Positions 21,868 through 31,824 of a stretch of 64,000 nt of DNA are shown piece by piece (positions within the stretch are counted from its first letter, which is position 1; each line of letters starts with the position of its first letter). A program made the position numbers and the translations under genes. Source of the stretch: Miscanthus floridulus (taxonomy: Eukaryota; Streptophyta; Magnoliopsida; Poales; Poaceae). The stretch is from the NCBI RefSeq assembly GCF_019320115.1, contig NC_089593.1, positions 10,488,386-10,552,385 on the forward strand, read 5' to 3'. The notes beneath the pieces are model-generated. The model was not told the DNA's origin. It searched no databases and saw only the letters and a program-made list of their open reading frames with translations.

Positions 21868-24753
21868 TCAGTCTCGTTTTGGACCTGTCTGAACATTTGT
21901 GGTCTCCAGTGTCGCATCCTGAGAGTTTTCTTCAATTTCCAAGCTCCCATCATTTCTCCACATTGCTCCTCTCTTTGAGTTGCTTGCCTCATGCTCCTTG
22001 GTTCCCTTGTTGTCATTGTTTCCAGCAGGCCCAACGTCGTCCTTTGGCCACAAGCTGCTGCTGTGGATTCCACAGTGCCAAAGCAATGCCCAGATGTGGG
22101 TTATGAACTCCCCCCCAGCGAGACACTTCCTGTGTGCCCGTGCGTTCCGCGTGGGCGCAATGTGTATGAGCAACTCTGTCCATACTCCTGCCAGGATCTC
22201 CCAGCAGGATTTCTCAGTGAGATGATCAAGCAGCTCCTTGCCCAGTGCCACACCTTGTTTCAGCACATCCTCCTTCTCAGAGTCTTTGATTGGTTTCTCT
22301 GCTTCGTCCTTGAGGGCTCTGTACCTTTCCTGTAATGAACCACATGAACCACATGAACCACAACCTTTTAAGATACCATCACGGGCACTCTTGACGGTTT
22401 CCTGGAAGACTATCTTGGGAACAAGGAAGCTATCAGGGATGAGGTCAGGCTTAGCAATCAGCAGATATGCGCAGTACCGCGACAAGCTATTCGCAGTGAC
22501 ATATGTTTCCCGGAGCTCTTCAGGCAACTTACCACCATTCACTTCCTTGTTCCTCCCTTGAGTCGTCTTCTGACTCGGTTTGGAATTGGATGAGCAAAAA
22601 CCTGCCAGCCATGACAAGATGCTATCTTTATCTTCCTTGTCACCCACGTCCATAAGATACGGTTTGGATGAGCAGCAGCAAGAAGAAGTGAACCAAGACA
22701 GGAGGCACCATGGAAACCCAGGGCTGCTCAAGTTGACACCATGTTTTGTCGCCAGCTCCATCTCGCAGAGGCTGGTCGCAATGTGCCAGACAAGAATGAT
22801 ATGAGAGGTTGTGGGCAGGGCGACGTGAGCGCTCCTCGTGGTTGTGGGTGCGGTACTGCAGTAAGCCTGATAGTTCTGCAGCTGCTGCCTGATGATAAGG
22901 TTGCTGTTGGACAATGTCCTGATGACCCTTGGTAGACGACGATGACTGCTAGTGCTAGTACAACGATCTCCAGCAGGTCGTTCATCGGCGGCTTCCACTA
23001 TCATGCTGCCGAGCTTCTCCAGGACTGCTTGCTTGACACACTCGGGGATTTGAATGGGGCTGCTGAGCTCTGCCCCATCCTCCTTCTTGGGAACTAGTCC
23101 TGTGGTTAGGTTGTGAATGAGATTCCAACACCATGGCGTGTCATGATAGGACTGCACGAAGACATACTGGTCAATAAATCCATGCCATCTCCTTTGATCA
23201 GTGATCCTTGATCTTGTCGAAAAATATAGCAGAATGCTGTCAGACCATGCATCTACTTTAGATTCTTTGCTCCTGATCTTGCACTTGCGCTTGCGCTGCA
23301 CATACTCGCACAACATGATCAGGCTTGTCCAGTCTGATAGTAAGTAGGTGCGCATCTCCCATATCTCCTTGACAACTATCAAGAAAATGAATACCCAGGT
23401 AATGATTATGTCGACATTGAAGCCCTTGAACACATGTGCAAGCTCGCCATTGGGGGGCTTGTAGACCTTACGGATGTCCACAGCGAGCCAGCAGACGGCA
23501 CAGATGGTCAGCACGGACAGCAGCAGGCTGAAGAAGAGGGATGGGAGGCCACACCAGAACACCATGGGGTAGCGGGTGTTGAAGTAGTCATGGACGAAGG
23601 AGAGCTGCAGCTCCATGATCCTGAGGGCATCACTGTCGCTGGTAGCAACCTTCCCGCCAACCATGTTCTTGACCAGCTCTCGGTTCATGTCAAATATACG
23701 TGGCTGCAGCGTCACATCCTCGAGCCTGCACCGCAGAAGCCTGGACAGGGCGAAGGCCAGAGGGAGAACCTTGGTCCCACTCCCATCATCATCCTCACCC
23801 CGGCCCTGGCCCTGCTGCAGGCTATGTGGTTGTGGTTGTTTATGAATGGGAATGGGACAGTCCCAGATCTTGTCCAACGTCAGCACCAGTGCTGACGATG
23901 TCTTCTCCTTTCTGCGCCTGTGGATTCTAGTAGCGCCGCCGCCGCCGTCGTTGTCGTTAGCAGTAGCATCCTGATCCTGCTGCTGGTCGATACACAATAC
24001 GTACTGAGGCTTCTTTAGTCTGTTGAAACCTCCTTGCCACTGCAGCTTTGTTTCTCCATAGACCAAGTACTTGTAGCCTTTCATCGTCGCTGCTGGGTCT
24101 GGGACTGGGTCCATTAATTCTCCTCCCTTGTTCATGCTGCTGCTATGCATGGCAAGCATGTGCTCTGCAACAAGCTCCGAACTCCTGCCATGCCAGAAGG
24201 ACCTGCATGCCATATGATGTGATCCATACCTGTAGGCGCTCCTCATCACCTGCAGAACCCAGACCAACCAAAGTGGGCCAGTGAAACGGGATCCACGCGT
24301 CCGGTTCAAGAACGCCGATCCCAGTAGCTTGACCACGTTCCTCCATTCAGCGAACCTTCGCCCACGAGGGTCAGGGACACCATAGCCGGAGATGTAGTCT
24401 GCACTGTAGCGGAAATTGACAAGCATGAGGGCCCAGACTGGGAACAGCTGATTCTTGAAAGGCGCCGTTTGTATGGCCCCCAGGAGGTACACGACGATGG
24501 AGTCGGAGACTGCGTCGAAGACGCTAAACACGGCTCTCATGAACGGGCTGTGGATGGTGCGCCGAAAAAGGTCCATGAAGAACATGGCCAAGAACAGAAG
24601 CGTGGCGAGGACCACCAAGAACTCGATGCGGAACAAGATCGCTGTCTTCTTGTTCAGCATGATGAACAGCGATGCCACATGGTCGCGGATATCATCGAGG
24701 TCGAGGCCCATCATCATCCTCTGATGACGATGACACAACCACCCTTCCCTCAC
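21868..24753 (-). CDS. DUF4220/DUF594-domain membrane protein
   Basis: An uninterrupted single-exon frame of 961 residues, the only long intact host-type frame in the window. Residues about 40-62, 78-97, 101-118, 397-425 and 446-463 are hydrophobic and probably span a membrane. The DUF4220 region runs from about residue 75 to 490, with the conserved stretches FRYSADYISGYG, EWRNVVKLLGSAFLN and CRSFWHGRSSE. The C-terminal DUF594 signature is WEILAGVWTELLIHIAP followed by GGEFITHIWALLWHCGI (about 851-896). Low-complexity inserts rich in Gln/Asp/Gly lie at 257-275 and 303-326, a CGSCGSCGS repeat at 798-806, and a charged tail after 905. The protein is longer than the members I know, and its function is unknown. 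Met-1 gives the longest frame; Met-13 to Met-15 just before GLDLDDIRDH are plausible alternative starts. The family is abundant, often tandem, in grasses. Confidence 0.87.
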   Translation of the reverse strand: MREGWLCHRHQRMMMGLDLDDIRDHVASLFIMLNKKTAILFRIEFLVVLATLLFLAMFFMDLFRRTIHSPFMRAVFSVFDAVSDSIVVYLLGAIQTAPFKNQLFPVWALMLVNFRYSADYISGYGVPDPRGRRFAEWRNVVKLLGSAFLNRTRGSRFTGPLWLVWVLQVMRSAYRYGSHHMACRSFWHGRSSELVAEHMLAMHSSSMNKGGELMDPVPDPAATMKGYKYLVYGETKLQWQGGFNRLKKPQYVLCIDQQQDQDATANDNDGGGGATRIHRRRKEKTSSALVLTLDKIWDCPIPIHKQPQPHSLQQGQGRGEDDDGSGTKVLPLAFALSRLLRCRLEDVTLQPRIFDMNRELVKNMVGGKVATSDSDALRIMELQLSFVHDYFNTRYPMVFWCGLPSLFFSLLLSVLTICAVCWLAVDIRKVYKPPNGELAHVFKGFNVDIIITWVFIFLIVVKEIWEMRTYLLSDWTSLIMLCEYVQRKRKCKIRSKESKVDAWSDSILLYFSTRSRITDQRRWHGFIDQYVFVQSYHDTPWCWNLIHNLTTGLVPKKEDGAELSSPIQIPECVKQAVLEKLGSMIVEAADERPAGDRCTSTSSHRRLPRVIRTLSNSNLIIRQQLQNYQAYCSTAPTTTRSAHVALPTTSHIILVWHIATSLCEMELATKHGVNLSSPGFPWCLLSWFTSSCCCSSKPYLMDVGDKEDKDSILSWLAGFCSSNSKPSQKTTQGRNKEVNGGKLPEELRETYVTANSLSRYCAYLLIAKPDLIPDSFLVPKIVFQETVKSARDGILKGCGSCGSCGSLQERYRALKDEAEKPIKDSEKEDVLKQGVALGKELLDHLTEKSCWEILAGVWTELLIHIAPTRNARAHRKCLAGGEFITHIWALLWHCGIHSSSLWPKDDVGPAGNNDNKGTKEHEASNSKRGAMWRNDGSLEIEENSQDATLETTNVQTGPKRD

Positions 24754-25036
24754 GGTTAATTCCTGAAGAAATTTAAAACATCGTCACAACTCACGCACGA
24801 CTGAATGACCCTATGGTTTCCAACAGATTAACGAAGAGAGGTGCTTATTAATTAAGCCCCCCACCACAACTTTGTATAAACACTGGTGAGGTAGAGCCAA
24901 GAATCAAACTGGGGATGCATAGCAGTTGCTGCTGATTTCATTTGACTATAAATATAATGACTGGGGATCTGTGCGTGGGTTTCATTCAGTAATTAAGAAC
25001 CATGAGAAGATGTGCAGTGCTTCCTGTATATAAGGA
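24754..25036 (-). promoter_or_regulatory. Probable promoter and 5' leader of the DUF4220/DUF594 gene
   Basis: Reading the minus strand toward the gene, a TATA-like CTTATATACAG lies at about 25024-25034, some 275 bp before the first ATG. It is followed by a leader that could contain a small intron, with a TTCAG acceptor-like site near 24770. There are no other strong core-promoter candidates between the gene and the MITE palindrome at 25119. Confidence 0.45.
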
Positions 25037-25118
25037 CCATGCACACCATATATCAGGCTTGTTACAAGTTGAGGATTCTACTATCTCTCACTCTTGAGGA
25101 AGGCCTTGTTTAGATTGG

Positions 25119-25570
25119 GGCCTTGTTTAGATTGCAAGTTTTTTCACTCTCTTTTTATCATATCAAATCTTTGGACACATGCATGGAGTATTAAATGTAG
25201 ATAAAAAAAATAACTAATTACACAGTTTGATTGTAAATTACGAGACGAATCTTTTGAGCCTAGTTAGGCCATGATTGGACAATAATTGTCAAATACAAAC
25301 GAAAGTGCTACAGTGCCAAATACTGATTTCTAACCTCAATCTAAACAAGGCCTGAGGTTAGGAATCAGTATTTGGCACTGTAGCACTTTCGTTTGTATTT
25401 GACAATTATTATCCAATCATGGCCTAACTAGGCTCAAAAGATTCGTCTCGTAATTTACAATTAAACTGTGTAATTAGTTTTTTTTTATCTACATTTAATA
25501 CTCCATGCATGTGTCCAAAGATTTGATGTGACGGAGAGAGAGTGAAAAAACTTGCAATCTAAACAAGGCC
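25119..25570. repeat. Near-perfect 220-bp inverted repeat of two MITE copies
   Basis: Arm 1 (25119-25338) and arm 2 (25353-25570) are reverse complements with roughly nine differences by eye, separated by a 14-bp spacer. Each arm is a TTCGTCTCG-core MITE. Arm 1 plus spacer (25119-25352) is a complete copy with 16-bp terminal repeats GGCCTTGTTTAGATTG/CAATCTAAACAAGGCC. Arm 2 lacks its own inner terminus. A third terminal fragment (AGGCCTTGTTTAGATTG) directly precedes arm 1. A transcript through here would fold into a long hairpin. Confidence 0.9.
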
Positions 25571-26829
25571 AAAATAACAAAACTCTAGTTTGCAATGCAA
25601 AGGTAATTTCTCAACAATTAACGTTGTATCCAACTATGAAACAAAAGCGAGCAGTCTGTACTTACTCGGGTATAGCAGCTACTCAAGGCCGGTGTCAGGA
25701 AACCGAGGAGCTGCGCTAGATGATTTGTGAATTGTGATGATATATTGCTCTAGCTTGACAGTCGCAGACGAACCTCCACCCTATGGAGAGACAATATACA
25801 ACGAGAAGGTCAGATCTCTATGATAACCGATAAACTTTGCCTGCTCTAATTTCTATACCTTTTTCTCAACATTGTAAAACATGCACTCAAAGGTTCCTTA
25901 TTTTGTCTAAACAAATGGATCGACATACCTCTTACAATACTAATGTTGGCTGTTGGGCGAACTGCACGCAAGAACGGGGTGCGAGGTCCATCGGATGGGC
26001 AATAGCCGGCTATCACCCTGACGCACACAGAAAGCAAGGTATCCAGGGTGTAGCACCCCATTACTTAGGTACTAATATGAGGCCCACGCAAATAGCGCGG
26101 GTGGCTACTTATTTTTTCTTTTATCATGTAACAGTATAGACCATGTCAACATTTTAGGTCATTTGAAAAATTCAAAATTTTGAATTTCAGAATCTGATAA
26201 CTTAAAATGGATATTTGAGCCTCTAAATGGTTTCAAATAAAAAAAAATTCAACTAAAAAAAAATTCAACTGAAAAATTCAAAAAAAAGTTGTAGATCTCA
26301 TCAAGCTCTATAATTTTGATACAGAGTTATATTCGTCTGATTCAATATGAAAAGTTATGATTTTTTTTATATAAATGAATAAGAGAGACCACCTGACATG
26401 TGGGCTTCATCGCCATGTCAACAAAACACCAGGAAACCACTTTGAAGTGATCAAGGTGGATATTTTATTCAGTTTTGAAAATTGAGGGGGTAAGTTGTCC
26501 GGTATTTGAGTACAAGAGTACCTTTTAAATTCGGCAACAAGTTTAGGGGGTTAAATTGGGCAGCATTACTCGAAAAATATTTTTTACATATAGTTTTGTT
26601 TATTTGTTTGATTATATTAGTGCTCTCTTTATTCATCCAATTCTATTCATCGGCAGAACAACCATATATATAACTATTGGTAATGCTATGAATCAGACAT
26701 CTGTTTGTGGCTCCGTGCCGGATCTGTTGGTGGACCCGACGTCCAGAAGGTTATCTATCCTATCCGTTCCTATCCGCTCTCTCCGCTCCCCTCCGGTCAT
26801 CGCAGATTAAAAAAAAACTCATGTATCAC
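25571..26829. other. Intergenic DNA, no supported gene
   Basis: Only short frames occur, none with a domain. 26.14-26.56 kb is AT-rich with AAAATTCAA repeats and a TGTGGGCTTCATCGCCATGTC phrase of the type seen in dispersed grass repeats. I can say nothing further. Confidence 0.3.
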
Positions 26830-28200
26830 ATAGACTGTGCTCCGTCGCACCTCCCGCACGCCTACTTCTCCACCACGCCTCCGGCCTTCCTTCCTCTCCA
26901 CCATCGCCGTGCCCGCACCGCCGTGGCGTGCTCCCCCTGGACCGCACAGTCGTGCTACCTCGCCACGTGAGGTCGCACCCACCCGACCGCGGTTGTCGGC
27001 TCCACCGCAGGCACCGCTCACCGGGGGCAGCGCCGCCGCTCATCAGGGGCCGCGCAGCCGCCTACCCGCTATCACCCTCCTCCATCATGACCGCACAGCC
27101 GGATCCCACTGTGCAGTGCTCCGCTCGCCCGTCTGTCAAGTTTTGCTGAAAGCACATGTTGCAAGTGTATGTTTCAAGTGTTTCAGAGGTATGTTGCAAC
27201 TATTTCAGATGACTGTTGCAAAAGTAGATCATGATGTTGCATATGTTGCAATGGTTGTACATGTATGTTGCAAAGGTCTGTGTTCTCGGACGTATGTTGC
27301 AAGTGTGTTTATCTGGATGTTGCATATGTTTCACACATGTTGCATGTGTTTTTATCTTGATGTTGCGCATGTTTGCAAATGTTTTCAAGTGTTTTCAGGT
27401 GTTTTTTATGTTGCAAGTGTGTTTATCTGGATGTTGCATATGTTTCACATATATGTTGCATGTGTTTTATCTGGATGTTGCGTATATTTGCAAAGGTTTT
27501 CAAGTGTTTTCAGGTTTTTTTTGAAGTGTTTCAGATGCTTGTTGCAAGTGTGTGTTTTAAATGTTTCAGTTGTTTCAGACATATGTTTCAAGTATTTTAT
27601 CTGAATGTTGCATATGTTGTAGTGGCTACACACATATGTTGCAAGCATATGTTCCGAATATTTCATCTATTTTAGATGTATGTTGCATCAAGCCCTTCAT
27701 GTTGCAAGTGTTTCATGAGGCGCAGGTGGTCCCCCCACAGGGCGGGTGAGCGCCGGGGGCGTACCAGGGCGAGCAAACATAGGCGCGTAGCATGGCGCGG
27801 GCGAGCAGCAGGGCGTAGACGAGCAGCAGCAGGTCACGGGCAAGCAATAGCAGGGCGAGTAGGGCGCGGCGAGTAGCAGGCGGGCATGCATGCTTCGATG
27901 TGCGTCCGTGAGCGGTGGCAACCAGAGGAAGCGCGTGGGAGACAGCCACCCGATGTGGGACCCGCCGCAGAGGTAGGGGTGCTGGAGCGTTGCCGTTTTC
28001 TGCCGATCTGTTTTGGCTGCTGGTGGGCCAGCTGATAGCCGAGGGAGGTGTGCTCCGCTGGCTGTTTGGGCCGCACGTCTGCGAGTGTGCAGGGGCGAGT
28101 GGACCGCATGGGCAAGCACGTGCTGGGCTGAGCAACGGGCACGGCGCGGTTGTCCGGACACACGCTTCTGTCCAGAAGTCCAGCAATCAATATTTTTTTT
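26830..28200 (-). repeat. AACAT-type array (inverted copy) with GC-rich flanks
   Basis: 27140-27730 is built from TGTTGCA, GTTTCA, ATCTGGATGTTGC and GTTTTCAAGTGTTTTCAGG phrases, the reverse complement of the 9-10 kb arrays. A clear tandem step of about 114 bp is visible: ATGTTGCAAGTGTGTTTATC at 27294 and again at 27408, each followed by GGATGTTGCATATGTTTCAC. GC-rich tracts without credible genes flank it (26.83-27.12 and 27.74-28.19 kb). Long frames through the array are artefacts of the repeats. It is probably one non-autonomous transposon; class unknown. Confidence 0.55.
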
Positions 28201-28301
28201 TTGCTTAATAAAGATATTGTCATCTTTCATCCTTTCCCCCACCCCTGTCCCTGATTGTGCATTTTTTACCCATACCAAATCAAGGCAGTCCCTGGTTGGC
28301 T

Positions 28302-28425
28302 AGTTCGTATCGTTGCTGGTTCGTGAAGAAGTACTGCTGGCTGGTTTGTGTGAGAGAAAAATAATGTTTCAGCTAAAAATTTACGATCATTTATGACAAG
28401 CCACAGCCAAACGAACAGGCTGTTT
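28302..28425. mobile_element. Small MITE, 'CCTGTTCGTTTGGCTG' terminal family
   Basis: It shares CGTATCGTTGCTGGTTCGTG through GTGTGAGAGAAAAATA, and the right end CAGCCAAACGAACAGG, with the element at 2.98-3.12 kb. Confidence 0.55.
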
Positions 28426-28943
28426 CAAGTTTGGACCACCTTGCTCGTTCTGTTGGGCCTTTTTTTGCCCTATATAATATTTTCGGATCCATTACAATTC
28501 TGCTCAACTCTGCTTGTTGGGAAGGCAGGAGACCTTCGATACCTTCGCATGGTTCCAAAATAGTAGAACTGAGGTAATGTCGGTGGTAATGACCTAAAAG
28601 GGACTAACGTGGGATCGGATTACTGTTGTGACTCTAGAAAATGCCAGGAATATATCCTAATGTTAGTGGGCACTTTGTAATTTAGAGCGCGTCCGTTCGT
28701 TTCACCTATAAATATGGGTCTTAAACGATACCCCATTAGAGTCGGGTCCCTTAAAACACGTCTATGCATTTCAAACTATCATAGTAGACTTTACCTGACA
28801 CAGACGTAAGTGATATCAGAGATGGGGATAATCGGCAGCCGTCGCTGATATTACTAGAAGCTAGCCAAGGCAAATTAGGGTCTCCATTTTGCTGCCCCCT
28901 CAAGCACTAGTATCGCTCATGTGGCGAAAAGGAACTACGGGCA
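28426..28943. other. Intergenic DNA, no supported gene
   Basis: There is no coding or repeat feature I can name between the small MITE and the MULE target site. Confidence 0.3.
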
Positions 28944-28952
28944 ACCAGTTGT

Positions 28953-29348
28953 TTTTGTTTTTTAACATTTTTTTGAAACTATTTTCAAATATGATACTAT
29001 TTATTTTTTTCATTCAAAACTAACACTTTTGGCCGTGCCTATTCGCATGGCATGGCGAAATCACGTTGCCGCGCCATGCATAGGGGCGCGGTAGGATCGA
29101 TGACGTGGCAGCGACTAGGACCGCTGAACCCTGACGTGGCTGGGGCTGTCGCGCCATTGATCTGGGCGCGGCACTGACGCGCCATGGAGAATGACGCGGC
29201 AATGCTCCCGCCGGCCACAACACTTCACTGTTCACATGTACTGCCGCGTGGAATTTGCACGTCCTGATTTGTTCCGACTCTGTTCTGTCATTGTTCATAG
29301 ACACTGTTTGCATGAACTACGCGTGGAATTGATGCGTGCTGAGCATTC
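28953..29348 (+). repeat. Left terminal inverted repeat of the MULE
   Basis: About 396 bp pairing with 30636-31057. The right arm has an extra segment of about 25 bp relative to this arm near GCATGAACTA. The sequence is rich in GCGCGGC/GCGCCATGC palindromic phrases. Confidence 0.85.
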
Positions 29349-29751
29349 CTATTACTGTTCCTTCACAGTGGATATTGCGCGATATCTCTGGACGGATGGG
29401 TCCAGATCTTGCTTACAGGCAGGTGGTCCCCAGTTATCGCGTTAGATCCAGCTGGGCCAATCCGGGGCCAGCGACCACTCCGGGTCCTGCTCCGGATCCC
29501 TTGCTCCCGGGACGCAGAGTCCCAGACACGCTACACGAGCCGTAACCTCCGCTCACCCCACGACGCGTGTCCCGAAATAGCCGGTCCCTCCTCCATGGGC
29601 CCCGTCTCCATCACCACAGCCCCACTTACACCGCGCCGGGCCCACCTGTCATCTACTACAATCTTTTCATTATTGTAGCACTGGTCCAACCTGTCAGAAA
29701 AACTTGGGGTGGCTGGGAGGTCACGAGTCACGCACGGCTGCGAATCTTATA

Positions 29752-29994
29752 CCTTGTTTTAGTGGGGCGAAATTTAGGAATTTGGTTACTGTAGCACTTT
29801 TATTTTTATTTGGCAATCAGTATTCAATCATGGACTAATTAGGCTCAAAACGTTCGTCTCGCGATTTCCAACCAAACTGTGCAATTAGTTTTTTTCGTCT
29901 ACATTTAATGCTCCATGCACGTATCGCAAGATTCGATGTGATGGCTACTGTAGCACTTTTTGGGAAAACTTTTTGGAACTAAACATGGCCTTAA
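29752..29994. mobile_element. MITE nested inside the MULE
   Basis: A TTCGTCTCG-core family member of the AACGTTCG subtype, starting CCTTGTTTTAGTGGGG and ending GGAACTAAACATGGCC followed by TTA. It sits in the MULE interior, upstream of the gene-like segment. Confidence 0.65.
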
Positions 29995-30454
29995 GGCCAT
30001 GCGCATGCTAATGCTTGCCCTAATCCGAATGTCGCTCCCATAATACACCTTAATTAATCATGAATGCGCTGCAAATTTGACCATCATGTGTGGGGGCCAT
30101 GCCACGGGCCCACGCGTCAGGTAGCTGGGCAAACGACAACGCGCCCTGGGCCGTCGGATGCGCGCTTGGCGCGCAGATTAATGCAGCGGGCCCCGGTACA
30201 GGTCAGCCGGGTCCTCCGGCGTGACCCGGTTGGGCGGTGGCCTCGGGCGTCATGGTCCCACAGCCAAGTGACACCGCCTGATAAATCTAGCTCTCTCGCC
30301 CGAGGCGGCGAGCCAAGTAAACCGTCCGAGGCGAGCCCCACCTCCACGCTCCCACGCGGAAGGAGAGGGACGAGCGAGCCACCGAGCGTCCGGAGCGAGC
30401 GCGGTTACAAGAAAAATCCAATCTCTCCCCGCCCCGCTCATTTCGATTCGCGCC

Positions 30455-30619
30455 ATGGAGGCGCAGGCGCAGGACAACAGGGCCGAGGATGGGGACGGCG
30501 CGTGGCAACACCACGTAGCCGATGGTGTCACGACGGCGACGGCGGCAGCGGCCGAGATGGCGATGGGCGCGATCCCCATGCACGGGTTCATGAGCCTAGT
30601 TCATAATAATTTATTTTAA
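30455..30619 (+). CDS. Captured first-exon-like ORF inside the MULE
   Basis: A 54-codon frame beginning MEAQAQDNRAEDGDG in an initiator context GCGCCATGG. It is Ala-rich in the middle (TTATAAAAEMAM) and continues GAIPMHGFM before running into the right TIR border. It is GC-rich, preceded by a GC-rich leader, and has a TATA-like GATAAAT near 30.28 kb. I infer that a host gene's promoter, leader and start of exon 1 were captured and cut near 30.60 kb. I do not recognise the parent gene, so the product is unknown. It may equally be transcribed only as part of the element. Confidence 0.45.
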   Translation: MEAQAQDNRAEDGDGAWQHHVADGVTTATAAAAEMAMGAIPMHGFMSLVHNNLF

Positions 30620-30635
30620 ATCAGGACACATGAAT

Positions 30636-31057
30636 ACTCAGGACACATGAATTCCACGCGCATTTAATCGGAGCGATCAGGGCGCACGAAGTCCATGCGA
30701 ACAGTGTCTATGAACAATGACAGAACAGTAGTCGGAACAATCAGGACGTGCGAATTCCACGCGCACAGTACATGTGAACAGTGAAGTGCTGTGGCCGGCA
30801 AGAGCATGGCCGCGCCATTCTCCATGGCGCGTTAGTGCCGCGCCTAGATCCGCGGCGCGGCAGCCCCGGCCACGTCAGCATTCAGCGGTCCTGGTCACTG
30901 CCACATCATCAATCCTACCGTGCCCCATGCATGGCGCGGCAACATGATTTCGCCGCGCCATGCGAATAGGCGAGGCCAAAAGTATTAGTTTTGAAAAAAA
31001 ATAAACAGTGTCATATTTGAAAATAGTTTCAAAAAATGTTAAAAATAAAAAAAATTC
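30636..31057 (-). repeat. Right terminal inverted repeat of the MULE
   Basis: The reverse complement of 28953-29348 with scattered differences; it ends next to the second ACCAGTTGT copy. Confidence 0.85.
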
Positions 31058-31066
31058 ACCAGTTGT

Positions 31067-31824
31067 GTTTCTTGAGGAGACGGTTCGACTCCTGAGGCGA
31101 CACTTCATGGTTGCGGGACCCACGAGCGGTGGTTGCAATCACCAAGGAGACCCTATGGTTCCCACGACACACGCTTGTGTACACAAGCCCTCACCTCACT
31201 CGCATTCTTCGCTCACACATTTCACTCAACCTCGCACTCGCCATCTTGCCTCCCTATCCCGCTCTGATCTGGTCCCTTTGCCACGTTATTGCCATGATAC
31301 ACTCTGGCTGGCCACTCCTCATCCTGCTCCCCTCACTACCACCGGTGAAGCATGTTCGGGGCGGTGCCTTGATGCGCTCGCCTTCTCTGGTCCTGGCTCC
31401 CTCCAGTGCAGTGCACACAACTGTCTCGCCACCATCGTTGGTGACGGCGCCATGCCACTCGTCGCCTCCGCTCCTAGTGCACTCCTACTCGCCCTCTCCA
31501 GCCCTGATGCGCTCCTGCTTGCCATCCTCAGAATGCTCCTCGGGCTCCGTCACCATGAACCGCAGGGAGAATATGAGGCATGGGTATGCGAAGTCCGTCC
31601 CCAAGGGTGATACTTTACGCATCACCAAGAAGGGCGGGCAACTGCGATGCCCCATCTACTCCGGGCGAATGTCCCAGAATTGGACCATGGACGCGGCCAG
31701 GAACCACGTCCAGGGGGTTGTCAACCCTCCCTACCCTACAACAACAGCAAGCACATGAACAAGAAGAAGAGACACCATTGTCGCTTGGTGGGGAACCATG
31801 GATGGCTGTGAAAGCCGACACAGT
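31067..31824 (+). other. GC-rich tract with long frames, gene status doubtful
   Basis: Two overlapping plus-strand frames of about 200 codons (31008-31610 and 31111-31758) cross this tract. They are Ser/Pro/Leu-rich and lack a domain I can defend. The end of the second frame contains LRCPIYSG followed by NHVQGVV, faintly like an XS-type zinc-finger spacing, but this is too weak to name. Probably an exon relic or repeat. The MULE inserted at its left edge. Confidence 0.25.

Larger units (their letters stand above)
28953..31057. mobile_element. Non-autonomous MULE with long TIRs and captured DNA
   Basis: A 2.1-kb element with long terminal inverted repeats, left about 28953-29348 and right about 30636-31057. 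The termini read AACATTTTTTTGAAACTATT against its complement. Deeper in the arms are matching GCGCGGCAAC, GTTCACATGTACTG and TTCATAGACACTGTT blocks. The 9-bp direct repeat ACCAGTTGT stands at 28944-28952 and 31058-31066. Long TIRs plus a 9-bp duplication are the Mutator-like (MULE) signature. No transposase is encoded. The interior (29350-30635) holds a MITE and a GC-rich gene-like segment, so it fits the Pack-MULE pattern. Confidence 0.85.

Noticed and set aside
23434..23895. 153-codon plus-strand frame opposite the DUF4220 gene
   Set aside because: It lies entirely antisense to a clear domain-bearing gene, with no motif of its own.
26837..27604. 255-codon plus-strand frame
   Set aside because: The second half translates the TGTTGCA-type tandem array into repeated Cys/Phe/Val phrases, and the first half is low-complexity. 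It is not a gene.
27697..28278. 193-codon minus-strand frame
   Set aside because: Pro/Cys/Ala-rich, overlapping other open frames in a GC-rich tract beside the array; no conserved motif.
31111..31758. Possible XS-type zinc-finger protein (LRCPIYSG followed by NHVQGVV)
   Set aside because: Only a faint spacing resemblance, and the rest of the frame is Ser/Pro/Leu-rich without a domain. A profile search would be needed.
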